A DNA stretch of 64,000 nucleotides from Neoasaia chiangmaiensis (GTDB lineage Bacteria; Pseudomonadota; Alphaproteobacteria; Acetobacterales; Acetobacteraceae). Below the pieces are notes generated by a model. It was not told the DNA's origin. It saw only the letters and a list, made by a program, of their open reading frames with translations, and searched no databases. Both the position numbers and the translations under genes were made by a program. Shown one piece after another: positions 55,518 to 64,000 of this stretch (position 1 is its first letter; every line of letters starts with the position of its first letter). Where the stretch lies: positions 1,674,001 through 1,738,000 of the forward strand of contig NZ_CP014691.1 in assembly GCF_002005465.1 (NCBI RefSeq), given 5' to 3'.

Positions 55518-57296
55518 ATGAGCGCAAAAAAAGCGGACGCCATCGTCATCGGCGCCGGCTGGGCCGGCTCGATCCTCGCCAAGGAACTCACGGAAGCCGG
55601 CCTCTCCGTCACCATGCTGGAACGTGGCCCCGACCGCAGCACGGCGGATGAAGGCGACTACCCGAACTCGATCGATGAATTGCGCGGCGCCATCCGCCAC
55701 CGGCTGTTCCAGAACGTCGCGAAATCCACCGTCACCATCCGTAACACGGTCGATCAGACGGCACTGCCCTATCGTCAACTCGCCGCCTTCCTGCCGGGCG
55801 AAGGCGTCGGCGGCGCCGGACTGCACTGGTCAGGCGTGCATTTCCGCGTCGCACCGGACGACCTGGCACTCCGCAGCAATGTCGTGGCGCGCTATGGCGA
55901 GAAATTCATTCCCGAAGGCATGAACCTTCAGGATTACGGCGTCACGTACGAGGAACTCGAGCCGTTTTTCGACAAGGCGGAAAAGGTTTTCGGCACGTCG
56001 GGCGAACCGTACAAGATCAACGGTCAGGTCGCGGGTAACGGCAACGTCTTCGCACCGTCACGCTCGGACAAATTTCCCCTACCTCCGATGAAGGACGTCT
56101 ATTCCGCCAGTCTTTTCCGCAAGGCAGCAACGGCAGCAGGTTATCATCCCTATTCCCTGCCGGCCGCCAATGCCTCGGCGCAATACACCAACCCCTATGG
56201 CGTGCAGATGGGGCCATGCAACTTCTGCGGCTTCTGTAGCGGCTATGACTGCTACATGTATTCCAAAGCCTCGCCGAACGTGAATATCCTGCCGGCACTG
56301 CGGCGCGATCCGAATTTCACCCTGATCACGAAGGCCCATGTACTGCGCGTCAATCTGGACAGCGACAGGAAAAAAGCCACCGGCGTCACCTATCTCGACC
56401 TCGAAACCAACAAGGAGGTCTCACTGGACGCCGATCTGGTGATCGTCGGTGCATTCCAGTTCCACAACGTTCACCTGATGCTGCTCTCCGGCATCGGAGA
56501 GCCTTACGATCCCGTGAAGAATACCGGCACCGTCGGCCGCAATTTCGTCTACCAGACCATCACCACCTCGCGCGCCTGGCTGTCGCCGCAGCAATATACG
56601 AACACCTTCGTCGGCGCAGGCGGCGCGGGCGTCGCGATCGACGACTTCAACAGCCTGAATTTCGATCACGGCCCGCTCGGCTTCGTCGGCGGTTCGCCGA
56701 TCTGGGTCAATCAGGCCGGCGTCAAGCCGATCGCCGCCGCAACAGGCGGCGCGGGCGGTCACGCACCACGCTGGGGCGCAGGCTTCAAGGAAGCCATGAT
56801 CGACACCTACCGCCACTCGCTGACGATGGATGCGCATGGCAGCAACATGGCCTATCGCGACGTCTATCTCGATCTCGATCCAACCTGGAAGGACGCCTAC
56901 GGCCAGCCGCTGCTGCGCATGACGTTCACATGGAAGGATAACGACATCCGCATGAACCAGTATGTCGTCAGCAAGATCGAACCGATCATGAAGGAGATCG
57001 GCGCCACGCGTTACTCGCTCGGCAAGATGGCGAATAACGAAGTGTTCGATACGCGCCGTTACCAGACCACCCATCTGGGCGGGGGCGCCATCATGGGCGC
57101 CGATCCCAGAACCAGCGCCGTCAACCGCTACCTGCAAAGCTGGGACGTCTCGAACGTCTTCGTCATCGGTGCCAGCGCCTTCCCGCAAGGCATGGGATAT
57201 AATCCAACCGGCATGGTCGCAGCGCTGGCCTATTGGGCCGCCTATCATATCCGCACCACCTATCTCAAAAATCCCGGCCCGATGGTGCAGGCATGA
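55518..57296 (+). CDS. GMC-family membrane-bound dehydrogenase large (FAD) subunit
   Basis: The 592-residue catalytic flavoprotein. I-V-I-G-A-G-W-A-G-S (residues 9-18) is the FAD-binding loop; near the C-terminus T-T-H-L-G-G and Y-N-P-T-G-M supply the catalytic His and Asn of the GMC family. Cysteines 234, 237, 240 and 245 (C-N-F-C-G-F-C-S-G-Y-D-C) match the cluster that holds a 3Fe-4S centre in FAD-dependent glucose and gluconate dehydrogenases. It has no own signal and would be exported by the small subunit. The substrate (gluconate, 2-ketogluconate, sorbitol or other polyol) cannot be fixed from sequence alone. Confidence 0.93.
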   Translation: MSAKKADAIVIGAGWAGSILAKELTEAGLSVTMLERGPDRSTADEGDYPNSIDELRGAIRHRLFQNVAKSTVTIRNTVDQTALPYRQLAAFLPGEGVGGAGLHWSGVHFRVAPDDLALRSNVVARYGEKFIPEGMNLQDYGVTYEELEPFFDKAEKVFGTSGEPYKINGQVAGNGNVFAPSRSDKFPLPPMKDVYSASLFRKAATAAGYHPYSLPAANASAQYTNPYGVQMGPCNFCGFCSGYDCYMYSKASPNVNILPALRRDPNFTLITKAHVLRVNLDSDRKKATGVTYLDLETNKEVSLDADLVIVGAFQFHNVHLMLLSGIGEPYDPVKNTGTVGRNFVYQTITTSRAWLSPQQYTNTFVGAGGAGVAIDDFNSLNFDHGPLGFVGGSPIWVNQAGVKPIAAATGGAGGHAPRWGAGFKEAMIDTYRHSLTMDAHGSNMAYRDVYLDLDPTWKDAYGQPLLRMTFTWKDNDIRMNQYVVSKIEPIMKEIGATRYSLGKMANNEVFDTRRYQTTHLGGGAIMGADPRTSAVNRYLQSWDVSNVFVIGASAFPQGMGYNPTGMVAALAYWAAYHIRTTYLKNPGPMVQA

Positions 57297-58615
57297 AAAA
57301 GACCCTCTCGCTGCTCGGCAGCGCGATCGCCCTCATCGCCACCGCCGCGCATGCGCAAACCCAACCGCCGGCAGATAACGACCTCGTCGCGCAGGGCCAG
57401 TATATCGCAGCCGCCGCCGACTGCTCGGCCTGCCATACCCTCAAGGGCGGCATGTCCTATGCCGGCGGCACGGCGTTCAAACTGCCGATCGGCACCATCT
57501 ACGCCCCGAACATCACACCAGATCGCGAACACGGCATCGGCGCCTATACGGAAGCCGAGTTCTCCCGCGCGCTGCGTGAGGGCGTCCGGCGTGACGGCAG
57601 CAGCCTCTACCCGGCCATGCCGTATCCATCCTACGCCCGCATGACGGATCGCGACATCCACGCCCTCTACGTCTATTTCCAGCACGGCGTCGCCCCCGTC
57701 GCCAGCAGCCCGCCCGCGAACGGCATTTCATGGCCGCTGTCCATGCGCTGGCCCATGACGATCTGGCGTTCCATGTTCTCGCCGGACGTGCGCAAGGCGC
57801 AGCTCAACGTCCAGCGTGAATTCGAGGATTCCGCCACGGCCCGCGGCGCCTATCTGGTCGAAGGTCCCGCCCATTGCGGCGCCTGCCACACGCCACGCGC
57901 CGTCACGATGCAGGAAAAAGCCCTCTCCAACGCGGATGGCAACATCTTCCTGTCCGGCGGCGACACCGTGGACGGCTTCATTCCCGTCAACCTCCGCCAG
58001 GACAACCGCACTGGTCTGGGCCGCTGGACGGAAGACGATATCGTCGCCTTCCTCGCCACCGGCCGCAATCGTCAGGGAGAGTCCTTCGGCAGCATGAGCG
58101 AGGCCATCGAGCACGGCACGCAGCATCTGAGCGATGCCGACCTGCACGCCATCGCCAAATACCTCCTGACCCTCACGCCACGCCAGCCGAACGCGGCCGC
58201 CTGGACATACGACAAAGCCGCCGCCGACGCCCTGCAACATGGCGACGCCAGTGCCCGCGGCGCGCGCGTCTATGTGGACCATTGCGAAGCCTGCCACCGC
58301 TCCGACGGTCATGGCTACGCGCCGACATTCCCGCCACTGGCCGGCAATCCCGTCGTCATGAGCGATGCACCCGACTCGCTCGTTCATATCGTGCAAAGCG
58401 GCGCGGCACTCCCCGGCATGGAGAAAGCGCCCTCCTCGTTCGTCATGCCCTCCTTCAGCCGCAACCTGACGAACCAGCAGATCGCCGACGTGGTGACCTT
58501 CATCCGCCACGCCTGGGGCAATAACGCCGCCGAGGTCGATGCCGCCACCGTCGCGAAACTGGCGAAATCCGCACCGACGCCCGTGCTGAAAAACCCGCCG
58601 ATTCCGCTCAACTGA
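57293..58615 (+). CDS. Triheme cytochrome c subunit of membrane-bound dehydrogenase
   Basis: A 440-residue periplasmic cytochrome with a signal peptide (residues 1-21, A-H-A cleavage) and three C-x-x-C-H heme sites: C-S-A-C-H (44-48), C-G-A-C-H in the middle and C-E-A-C-H in the last third. It passes electrons from the flavoprotein to ubiquinone. A hydrophobic C-terminal anchor is not obvious; an amphipathic helix near the end may hold it to the membrane. The start overlaps the large-subunit stop by four bases. A convergent phage tail gene ends 22 bases downstream. Confidence 0.94.
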   Translation: MKKTLSLLGSAIALIATAAHAQTQPPADNDLVAQGQYIAAAADCSACHTLKGGMSYAGGTAFKLPIGTIYAPNITPDREHGIGAYTEAEFSRALREGVRRDGSSLYPAMPYPSYARMTDRDIHALYVYFQHGVAPVASSPPANGISWPLSMRWPMTIWRSMFSPDVRKAQLNVQREFEDSATARGAYLVEGPAHCGACHTPRAVTMQEKALSNADGNIFLSGGDTVDGFIPVNLRQDNRTGLGRWTEDDIVAFLATGRNRQGESFGSMSEAIEHGTQHLSDADLHAIAKYLLTLTPRQPNAAAWTYDKAAADALQHGDASARGARVYVDHCEACHRSDGHGYAPTFPPLAGNPVVMSDAPDSLVHIVQSGAALPGMEKAPSSFVMPSFSRNLTNQQIADVVTFIRHAWGNNAAEVDAATVAKLAKSAPTPVLKNPPIPLN

Positions 58616-58626
58616 CAACCCCCGAC

Positions 58627-58658
58627 GCTGTATCGCTTACGGCAGGAAGCGATACAGC
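58627..58658. terminator. Stem-loop between dehydrogenase operon and phage tail module
   Basis: A 12-bp perfect stem (58627-58638 with 58647-58658) and 8-base loop. It lies 12 bases after the cytochrome gene stop and takes in the stop of the opposing tail gene. It can form on both strands and may end both transcripts, although no T-run follows. Confidence 0.65.
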
Positions 58659-59896
58659 ACGCAGCCACGATACCCGGCACCACCGGGCGACACCGCCCCG
58701 GTCGCCGAAACCGCATAAGCCCCCCCGCCGCCGGCACCATATTTGGTGGCGGGCATGCCGGCATCCGCGCCGCAGCGGCCGCCACCACCCCAGGGGCCAT
58801 CCGCGCCATAACCCGCGAACGTGCTCTCCCCGCTCTGGCCATCTCCGCCCCAGCCGCCACTCAGGTTCCAGATCGTCCCGCCGCTCGCCGCACCGCCGCC
58901 CCCACCGGCCGACCCCTGACTGGAGAAGAACGATCCCGGCGCACCGCCCGCCGCCTGAAGAAGCGTCTGCCCGCCATAACTGACGAGCGTCGTCCCACCT
59001 GTCGCCAACGCCGCGCCGCCCGCGCCAACCGTCACGTCCAGACCACCCGGCGTCGCGGCACTCACATCATAAACCCCCCAGGCATCGCCGCCCGAACCGC
59101 CACCCGAACCGGAAAACGACCCGCCCGTCGGTGTCGCCGCATTCGATGTCGAACCACCACCGCCACCACCGATCGCACGCAACTCAACCCGGCTGGCCCA
59201 GGCCGGCACATTCAACGTTCCGCCGACATCCATCAACGCCATCGGCGCCGTCGCCGCCCGTAGCGTTGTCAGTGTCGCCAGTTCCGGAATCGTCGGCCAG
59301 AACACCTTGCCCGGCACCGGCACGACACCCGCAAGACTGCGTGCATTCGCCAAAATCGTCAGCGTGTAGAGCGGCACCACCGTACCACCTGCCGGCGCAG
59401 CCGGCGGCGCCGTCGCCGCCACGAACTGCATGCCCCCCTGTCGACGTGTAGGCAGACCCGCACCGTTATTTCCCAGGCCCGCCAGGGTCCGGTCCGGATC
59501 ATCAACGTTGAAGAACGGTAAAACCGTCTCGTCGACATCGCTCTCCGCGCAAAGCGCATAGATCGTGCACGTCACGCCCGCCGCAGGCATGGAGACAACC
59601 TGCGGCGCATCGTTGACATACTGCACGGCAATGGCCGTCGGATCGGCCGGCAAACCACCCCCGGCCCCGCCGATATCCGCGGCATCCATCACGCCCGGCG
59701 CAAGGATCGAACCAGCCCCGATCGTCACACTCAAACCCGTTGAGGACACGGAACAATCCAGCCCGCTCGCGGCCATCGCGCCGACGCCGAACAGCATCTC
59801 CGCAAGACGCCCCAGGCCATCCTTCACATAACGCCCCACGCGCAACATATCGGTATCCATCGGAATGGCACCCGCATAGACGATTGCACGATCCAT
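58637..59896 (-). CDS. Glycine-rich phage tail fibre-like protein
   Basis: A 419-residue protein. The N-terminal half is a repeat-poor region found at the base of phage tail appendages. The C-terminal 180 residues are strongly Gly/Ser/Ala-rich (several runs such as G-G-G-G-G-S and G-S-G-G-G-S-G-G-D), the glycine-rich domain of phage receptor-binding or fibre tips. It is the last gene of the tail module on this strand; its start overlaps the neighbour's stop by one base. Confidence 0.75.
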   Translation of the reverse strand: MDRAIVYAGAIPMDTDMLRVGRYVKDGLGRLAEMLFGVGAMAASGLDCSVSSTGLSVTIGAGSILAPGVMDAADIGGAGGGLPADPTAIAVQYVNDAPQVVSMPAAGVTCTIYALCAESDVDETVLPFFNVDDPDRTLAGLGNNGAGLPTRRQGGMQFVAATAPPAAPAGGTVVPLYTLTILANARSLAGVVPVPGKVFWPTIPELATLTTLRAATAPMALMDVGGTLNVPAWASRVELRAIGGGGGGSTSNAATPTGGSFSGSGGGSGGDAWGVYDVSAATPGGLDVTVGAGGAALATGGTTLVSYGGQTLLQAAGGAPGSFFSSQGSAGGGGGAASGGTIWNLSGGWGGDGQSGESTFAGYGADGPWGGGGRCGADAGMPATKYGAGGGGAYAVSATGAVSPGGAGYRGCVLYRFLP

Positions 59897-60576
59897 CAGC
59901 CCTCAACCCTCAACCATGCCGAAACGCCCGCCGCCTTCACACGCCCGACCGCCGCGCCAACCGACGCAACGCTCGCCTTGCCCAACGCCGTCTCGATAAA
60001 AAACTGCCCGCCGAGCAGGCTGCCATATCGCAAACCCGCCGACCCATATCCGTAACCACCGCCACAACCCGGAACACCGATCCGCCCCAGCGCATGGCAA
60101 TCCGCCGCATTCATCGGCTCGATGACCCGCGGCGCAGCACCGGTCACCGCAGTCACCGCCGCCAAGACCGACGCCCGCGTATTACGCGGCGCCACCAGAT
60201 CGGCGGCAATACGCCGTCGAAACGATGCATCCGTTTCGGAATCATCACGGAAAACGGCGCCACCGAAATAATCCGCCGCCGCCATGTCCAGAAACGTGCC
60301 ATCCATCGTCGCCAGTCGCGTCTGGGACACGACCTGGCCCAGCAACGTCCATATCGCGGCAAACACCGAGCCAAAGCCCAGGAGAACACCTGCCAGCACC
60401 GGCGCGGTTTCCACCTCGTCATCCTGCGGGGCAGGCGGAAACCAGCCATTCGGCAACAGCCGCCGCAAACGCCCCGCGAAATCCTGTGCTGATCCCGGCA
60501 CGACACCGGTATCCCAAAGCGGCTTTCGGTCCGTCGCCTGCAATACACAGGCATTATTGTCCTTCAGGAAGGCCAT
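59896..60576 (-). CDS. Phage tail/baseplate protein, partly gpJ-like
   Basis: A 226-residue protein. The segment V-V-S-Q-T-R-L-A-T-M-D-G-T-F-L-D, followed by an aromatic F-G, resembles the V-L-S-R-T-R-L-A-T-S-S-G-V-D-C-D segment of the gpJ-like gene in the same cluster, and a later Gly/Tyr-rich stretch also resembles its end. It may be a gpI- or gpJ-related baseplate component. The ATG at 60576 overlaps the previous stop by one base; GTG at 60579 is also possible. Confidence 0.65.
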   Translation of the reverse strand: MAFLKDNNACVLQATDRKPLWDTGVVPGSAQDFAGRLRRLLPNGWFPPAPQDDEVETAPVLAGVLLGFGSVFAAIWTLLGQVVSQTRLATMDGTFLDMAAADYFGGAVFRDDSETDASFRRRIAADLVAPRNTRASVLAAVTAVTGAAPRVIEPMNAADCHALGRIGVPGCGGGYGYGSAGLRYGSLLGGQFFIETALGKASVASVGAAVGRVKAAGVSAWLRVEG

Positions 60577-61814
60577 CACCCGCCCGCCTGCGTCGGCAAC
60601 AGCAACGGAATGCGAAATTCGCTGCCGTTGATATTGATGTGAAGAAAGCCACCCCCGGCCGTCCCGGCAATCGCCCCACCGGCATTGGAAACAGGCGAAG
60701 ACATCTGCAACGCGCCACCCGCCGCCGGATAAAGCCCCAGATTGGCCGAACCCTCCGCGCCAGCCTGAACATAAAGTCCCGCCGCCTGCTGCCCGGTTCC
60801 CGCCTGCACCTGCAAGGTGTTGGTCGGGTTTTCATTAATCCCGACCGTAAAGACCGCATTGCCCTGCGCATCCTCCACGGCCAGCACATTATCCAGGAAC
60901 TGGATACGCGACCCGGCATCGGCACTCGATACCGTCGAATAGACCATCGCACCCGTCCGGATGCCCTGAACGTTCTGCTCCGTCTCCGGCGTCTGCCACT
61001 GGATACCGTGATTCCGCGCCATGGAGATGGCCGCGCCATATCCCGCATCCGTACCATCGGTACCGCTCAGCGCATCCGCGCCGAAAATAATACCCGTCCT
61101 GAAAGCATCCGGATTGTTGACGAACACGATCCCCGCCTCGGCATCCGCCGTGCCGGATGTCTGTCCGCCACCCGCCCCCAACTGGATGCCGTACGTCCCG
61201 CCACCGCAATTCGGATGATACGGCGTCGAGGAGCCGGGCGCCCCCCCACCAAAATTGACCGCCTCCAGTTCCATGCAGAACGTCGGCTGGTAATCGACCC
61301 CCGCCAGACGCCATCCCTCGCCATAAAACGCATAGGCCGTCACCGTCGTCGGATTGGCCGTCTCATCCGCCACGCCCCAGGATGCGATCCCGATCGAACT
61401 CGGCACATAACCCAGCATCGCACTCGCCGTCCGCGCGTCGGACGTGCGCGATCCCGCAACAAACCCACTCGTGCCATACCGCGCCAGCGACGCACTCTGC
61501 GCATTCTGCATCGCCCACGGCCCGATCGACGTCCCGGCCATCAACGTCGAAAGCCAGTCCTGCGGCGTAACGTCGCGGGAACGTTCCGCCGGATATTCGG
61601 ATGCGGCACCCACGAACAGCCTGTCGCCACGACGGTCGATCTTGCCGCCCTCATCGGCATAGAACGCCCCGCTCGGCGCCGATATCGCCGGAGCGCCCGC
61701 CACGTCGCTGAGCGTCACATTCAGCGTCTGCACCCCCGATGCATCCGCCACGACCAGAACCTCATCCCCCGAGACCGACACCAGCCTGGGATAGCTATTG
61801 AATGCAGGCATCAT
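60576..61814 (-). CDS. Phage tail protein of unknown role
   Basis: A 412-residue protein without a known catalytic motif. It is rich in Gly, Ala, Ser and Thr and in short beta-like stretches, with a C-terminal region reminiscent of trimeric fibres or knobs. The open frame extends 60 codons further upstream over the gpJ-like gene, but an ATG at 61814 overlaps its stop (ATGA) and is the better start. Position between the gpJ-like gene and the tail end favours a fibre, spike or cap role. Confidence 0.65.
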   Translation of the reverse strand: MMPAFNSYPRLVSVSGDEVLVVADASGVQTLNVTLSDVAGAPAISAPSGAFYADEGGKIDRRGDRLFVGAASEYPAERSRDVTPQDWLSTLMAGTSIGPWAMQNAQSASLARYGTSGFVAGSRTSDARTASAMLGYVPSSIGIASWGVADETANPTTVTAYAFYGEGWRLAGVDYQPTFCMELEAVNFGGGAPGSSTPYHPNCGGGTYGIQLGAGGGQTSGTADAEAGIVFVNNPDAFRTGIIFGADALSGTDGTDAGYGAAISMARNHGIQWQTPETEQNVQGIRTGAMVYSTVSSADAGSRIQFLDNVLAVEDAQGNAVFTVGINENPTNTLQVQAGTGQQAAGLYVQAGAEGSANLGLYPAAGGALQMSSPVSNAGGAIAGTAGGGFLHININGSEFRIPLLLPTQAGG

Positions 61815-62953
61815 GCCCCCTGAATGACTTGAACCGTAATCGCACCAGGCACGATCGCCTGACGCGTCTGCGCGGGAACATCCTCCTGCCCGCCGTTCAA
61901 CAGCACCTGCGTCACCGACAGGACCGGAACCCCCGCCCCGGCATAGGCAAGATAGGACAGCCGCCCATACGCGTAGCCGCTGCCAACACCGCACCCCGCG
62001 ATGTCCGCCGCGATCGCCGCCTGCAATGTGCCCTGAACCTGCGCCACGTCAGCACTGGCCGCGACCGTCACGGTCATGGAAACATCCAGCGCCAGCACCC
62101 CGGGCCTCTGCACGGCAAAGCCCACGCCACACGCCCGCACGGCATCCACCGCCGCATAAACCTCCGCGACCAGCGCATCCGACGGCGCGCCCGTCCCGTC
62201 ATCGATCACCGCCGTGAAATAGCCCGCACGCGCCACGCCATCCGGCGCCTGCCCATCCATCAGCGCACTGGTCATGTTCGTCTGCACCCCACCGATCGCA
62301 TTGCCGATCGCCGCCGCACAGCCGGTCGCCTTCGCCGCCAGCCACAAGGGAAAACGCCCCCGCAACTGCGCATCCGTTTCCGTGTCCGAACCATTGGAGA
62401 ACGCCGTCAGATTCGTCACGGCGTCGATACCCGCCACCGACGTCCCCATCAGGCAGATCGCACCAGCCGCCACATTGCCGCCGCTTCCGCTCACCACCGC
62501 CTGCACCGGCACGGCAATCGACCCCACCCCGGCCGAACGCACATAACCACCAACCCGCGCCGACCAGTTCGGGTCCGCACTGTCCTCCACAACCGTGAAC
62601 GTCACGGCGGAAACGGTCCGCACCGTCACACCCGGCGGCACGACCGCCGATTGCCCGACCGAGGAAAAACACGTCATCGTCACCCGGCCACCCGCCGCCG
62701 TACCCGGCAGGCGCGTCATGCCGAAATCATTGACGAAACTGTCGCAGTCCACCCCGCTCGACGTCGCCAGCCGCGTGCGGGACAATACCTGCAAACACAG
62801 GAACTGAAGCCACAGCCCCACGCCGCCCACCGCCTCCATGAGCGCCCGACCGGGCGAGCCCACCGCCATGTCCAGTAACCGGGCGCAAGACGCCTGCGCC
62901 GTCGCCACCGACGTCGAAACGGTCGTGGCGAAAGATCGAAGTGTAAGAGGCAT
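61811..62953 (-). CDS. Phage baseplate protein J-like
   Basis: A 380-residue baseplate assembly protein. The N-terminal part contains V-L-S-R-T-R-L-A-T-S-S-G-V-D-C-D, the middle S-A-V-V-P-P-G-V-T-V-R-T and G-S-I-A-V-P-V-Q-A-V-V-S-G-S-G-G-N-V, typical of gpJ/gp47 wedge proteins of contractile tails. It follows the gp25-like gene after a hairpin and precedes a tail protein with a four-base overlap. Confidence 0.82.
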   Translation of the reverse strand: MPLTLRSFATTVSTSVATAQASCARLLDMAVGSPGRALMEAVGGVGLWLQFLCLQVLSRTRLATSSGVDCDSFVNDFGMTRLPGTAAGGRVTMTCFSSVGQSAVVPPGVTVRTVSAVTFTVVEDSADPNWSARVGGYVRSAGVGSIAVPVQAVVSGSGGNVAAGAICLMGTSVAGIDAVTNLTAFSNGSDTETDAQLRGRFPLWLAAKATGCAAAIGNAIGGVQTNMTSALMDGQAPDGVARAGYFTAVIDDGTGAPSDALVAEVYAAVDAVRACGVGFAVQRPGVLALDVSMTVTVAASADVAQVQGTLQAAIAADIAGCGVGSGYAYGRLSYLAYAGAGVPVLSVTQVLLNGGQEDVPAQTRQAIVPGAITVQVIQGA

Positions 62954-62971
62954 TCATGCACCCAAAATAAG

Positions 62972-62994
62972 AAAAGCGCCCGAACAGGCGCTTT
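62972..62994 (-). terminator. Terminator-like hairpin between gp25-like and gpJ-like genes
   Basis: An 8-bp stem (62973-62980 with 62987-62994) and a 6-base loop; on the minus strand it is followed by TTTTC-TTATTTT. It lies in the 74-base gap between two tail genes. It could lower expression of distal tail genes or be a stable RNA end. Confidence 0.7.
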
Positions 62995-63027
62995 CATTCA
63001 ATCCATCCGTGAAATTTCATTCGGGCG

Positions 63028-63390
63028 TCAGAACGCGATATCCATGCTCTGCTCTTCCTGCGTCGCCACATCCGTATAGACGATCGAACAACGCACGATC
63101 CTGTCCGCGTCCGGCACGACCGTCACATCCACAGGCCTCGTCCGATCCACACCATCCTCAAGCGCCATCTGCGCCACGACCACACCCCGAATCATGGCGA
63201 CAACAGCCGGATCACCCACCATGGACGGCAAACCGGCGCCATAATCCATCTGCCAGATGTAATCGCCCGCATTCGTGCATAAACGCCGCAGCAACCGCTG
63301 CCGGACCGCCTCCGCGCCGGATACGACCGCCAGCCCGCCAGCCGCTCCCAAGGTCAGATCCGCCCCCATCACATGCGCAATCGCGTTCAT
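63028..63390 (-). CDS. Phage baseplate wedge protein, gp25-like (gpW)
   Basis: A 120-residue protein. L-T-L-G-A-A-G-G-L-A-V-V-S-G-A-E-A-V-R-Q-R-L-L-R-R-L-C-T, then Y-I-W-Q-M-D-Y-G-A-G-L, match the gp25/gpW baseplate wedge domain (no lysozyme catalytic residues). It overlaps the gpV-like gene by four bases. Confidence 0.8.
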   Translation of the reverse strand: MNAIAHVMGADLTLGAAGGLAVVSGAEAVRQRLLRRLCTNAGDYIWQMDYGAGLPSMVGDPAVVAMIRGVVVAQMALEDGVDRTRPVDVTVVPDADRIVRCSIVYTDVATQEEQSMDIAF

Positions 63391-64000
63391 CCCACCGGTC
63401 GCCCCGTCATCTCATCGCCCACCGGATGCACATGCCCGTCCAGCGAATGCGCATCCGTCCGGACATCCCCACCGGAGACCGTCAGCCCCGATGCCGAAAG
63501 CACCGCCCGAACACCCCCGACCGACCAGGATACGGAACCGTCCCGCACAACCTGCACGGCGTCCCCCGCACCGCAGAAAACACCCTGCCGCGTCACATGC
63601 CACCAACCACCGCCCGTCGTCGCAGCACCCGCCACGCCTTCCGCCTCACCCGGCGGCGTTCCACATCCCGCCATCACCAGAAGCTCGCCCGGTTGCGCCA
63701 CAAGCCCGGTCGCCGGCGACACCACAGGCGTCATCACCGTGTCGTAGACAACCCCGCTCACCACCCAGTGCTCGCCATCACCCTCGATCGGCTGCAACAC
63801 GACATGCGTCCCCACCGCGCTCGGACAGGCCACGCGCAAATCGCCCACCTGCGCCATCGCCGCATCGGCAATCCACCCGGTCTCTACATCCTCCGGCTGC
63901 AAACGCACCTTCACCGCATGATTGGCCGGGTCCACGGCGGAAACGATCCCATGCACCACATGCGCCACACGGTTCACCACCGCCGCCGACACATAACGCT
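63387..64000 (-). CDS. Phage baseplate assembly protein gpV-like (5' end at or beyond window edge)
   Basis: At least 201 residues of a baseplate spike/hub protein. The N-terminal part G-I-V-S-A-V-D-P-A-N-H-A-V-K-V-R-L-Q-P-E-D has the OB-fold found in gpV and gp5. A GTG at 63990-63992 could be the start, but the frame stays open to the right edge and gpV relatives usually begin earlier, so the gene is probably cut by the window. It overlaps the gp25-like gene by four bases. Confidence 0.7.
   Translation of the reverse strand, partial: RYVSAAVVNRVAHVVHGIVSAVDPANHAVKVRLQPEDVETGWIADAAMAQVGDLRVACPSAVGTHVVLQPIEGDGEHWVVSGVVYDTVMTPVVSPATGLVAQPGELLVMAGCGTPPGEAEGVAGAATTGGGWWHVTRQGVFCGAGDAVQVVRDGSVSWSVGGVRAVLSASGLTVSGGDVRTDAHSLDGHVHPVGDEMTGRPVG

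Noticed and set aside
59000-59170. GC-rich repetitive stretch in the phage tail gene as a possible direct repeat array
   Set aside because: It reflects Gly/Ser/Ala codons of the glycine-rich fibre domain; units are irregular.

Overview
The window looks like a chromosomal segment of an acetic acid bacterium (Acetobacteraceae, Alphaproteobacteria). The reasons are high GC and dense packing, a three-subunit membrane-bound GMC dehydrogenase with a triheme cytochrome c (54.8-58.6 kb, the periplasmic oxidative fermentation type), alphaproteobacterial gene orders (argD-argF-hslO, rph-rdgB near hrcA, penicillin-binding protein 1A followed by prfB) and a multi-gene TonB/ExbB/ExbD/ExbD/TPR cluster. The genus cannot be fixed from sequence reading alone.

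Layout. 1-3.85 kb (minus strand): tonB, exbB, two exbD genes and a TPR protein that runs off the left edge. 4.2-9.2 kb (minus): prfB with its programmed +1 frameshift, a class A penicillin-binding protein and an aldo/keto reductase. 9.4-16.4 kb: phosphoglucomutase, a LysR regulator divergent from an alpha/beta hydrolase, hrcA, a MOSC protein, rph and rdgB. 16.4-20.1 kb: an IS630-family element sits exactly at the rdgB stop codon. It is followed by an AT-rich, apparently foreign glycan island (methyltransferase-like protein, family 61 glycosyltransferase, ABC-2 polysaccharide-export permease). 20.2-25.5 kb: a secreted protein, a CPA1 antiporter, a DsbA-like protein, a small helix-hairpin-helix protein, a TetR regulator facing an oxidoreductase across two tandem palindromes, and a LysE exporter. 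25.8-29.1 kb: a nuoL-nuoM pair with no other complex I gene beside it. 29.1-36.3 kb: two TonB-dependent receptors; the second is copper-receptor-like and travels with a DUF2946 protein and a second tonB. 36.3-40.6 kb (minus): a tightly packed run recX, CHAP lipoprotein, tatA, mtnB, mtnD, mtnC, ribF. 40.7-49.2 kb: an SDR/old-yellow-enzyme operon behind a perfect palindrome, a GFA protein, an alpha/beta hydrolase, an ABC-F ATPase, a large membrane protein and a D-aminopeptidase-like serine hydrolase. 49.3-54.5 kb: argD, argF, hslO and two uncharacterised proteins. 54.8-58.6 kb: the three-subunit dehydrogenase operon. 58.6-64 kb (minus): a phage tail/baseplate module (gpV-like, gp25-like, gpJ-like, two tail proteins and a glycine-rich fibre-like protein) that continues past the right edge.

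How the parts fit. Outer-membrane transport is the main theme: two tonB genes, one ExbB/ExbD/ExbD motor and two receptors. The dehydrogenase small subunit has a Tat signal, and a tatA lies in the same window; the enzyme would pass electrons through its cytochrome subunit to ubiquinone. Foreign DNA appears as the IS, the AT-rich glycan island and the phage tail module. No tRNA, rRNA or CRISPR array was seen. Many very long antisense reading frames in this GC-rich DNA are shadows and were left out.
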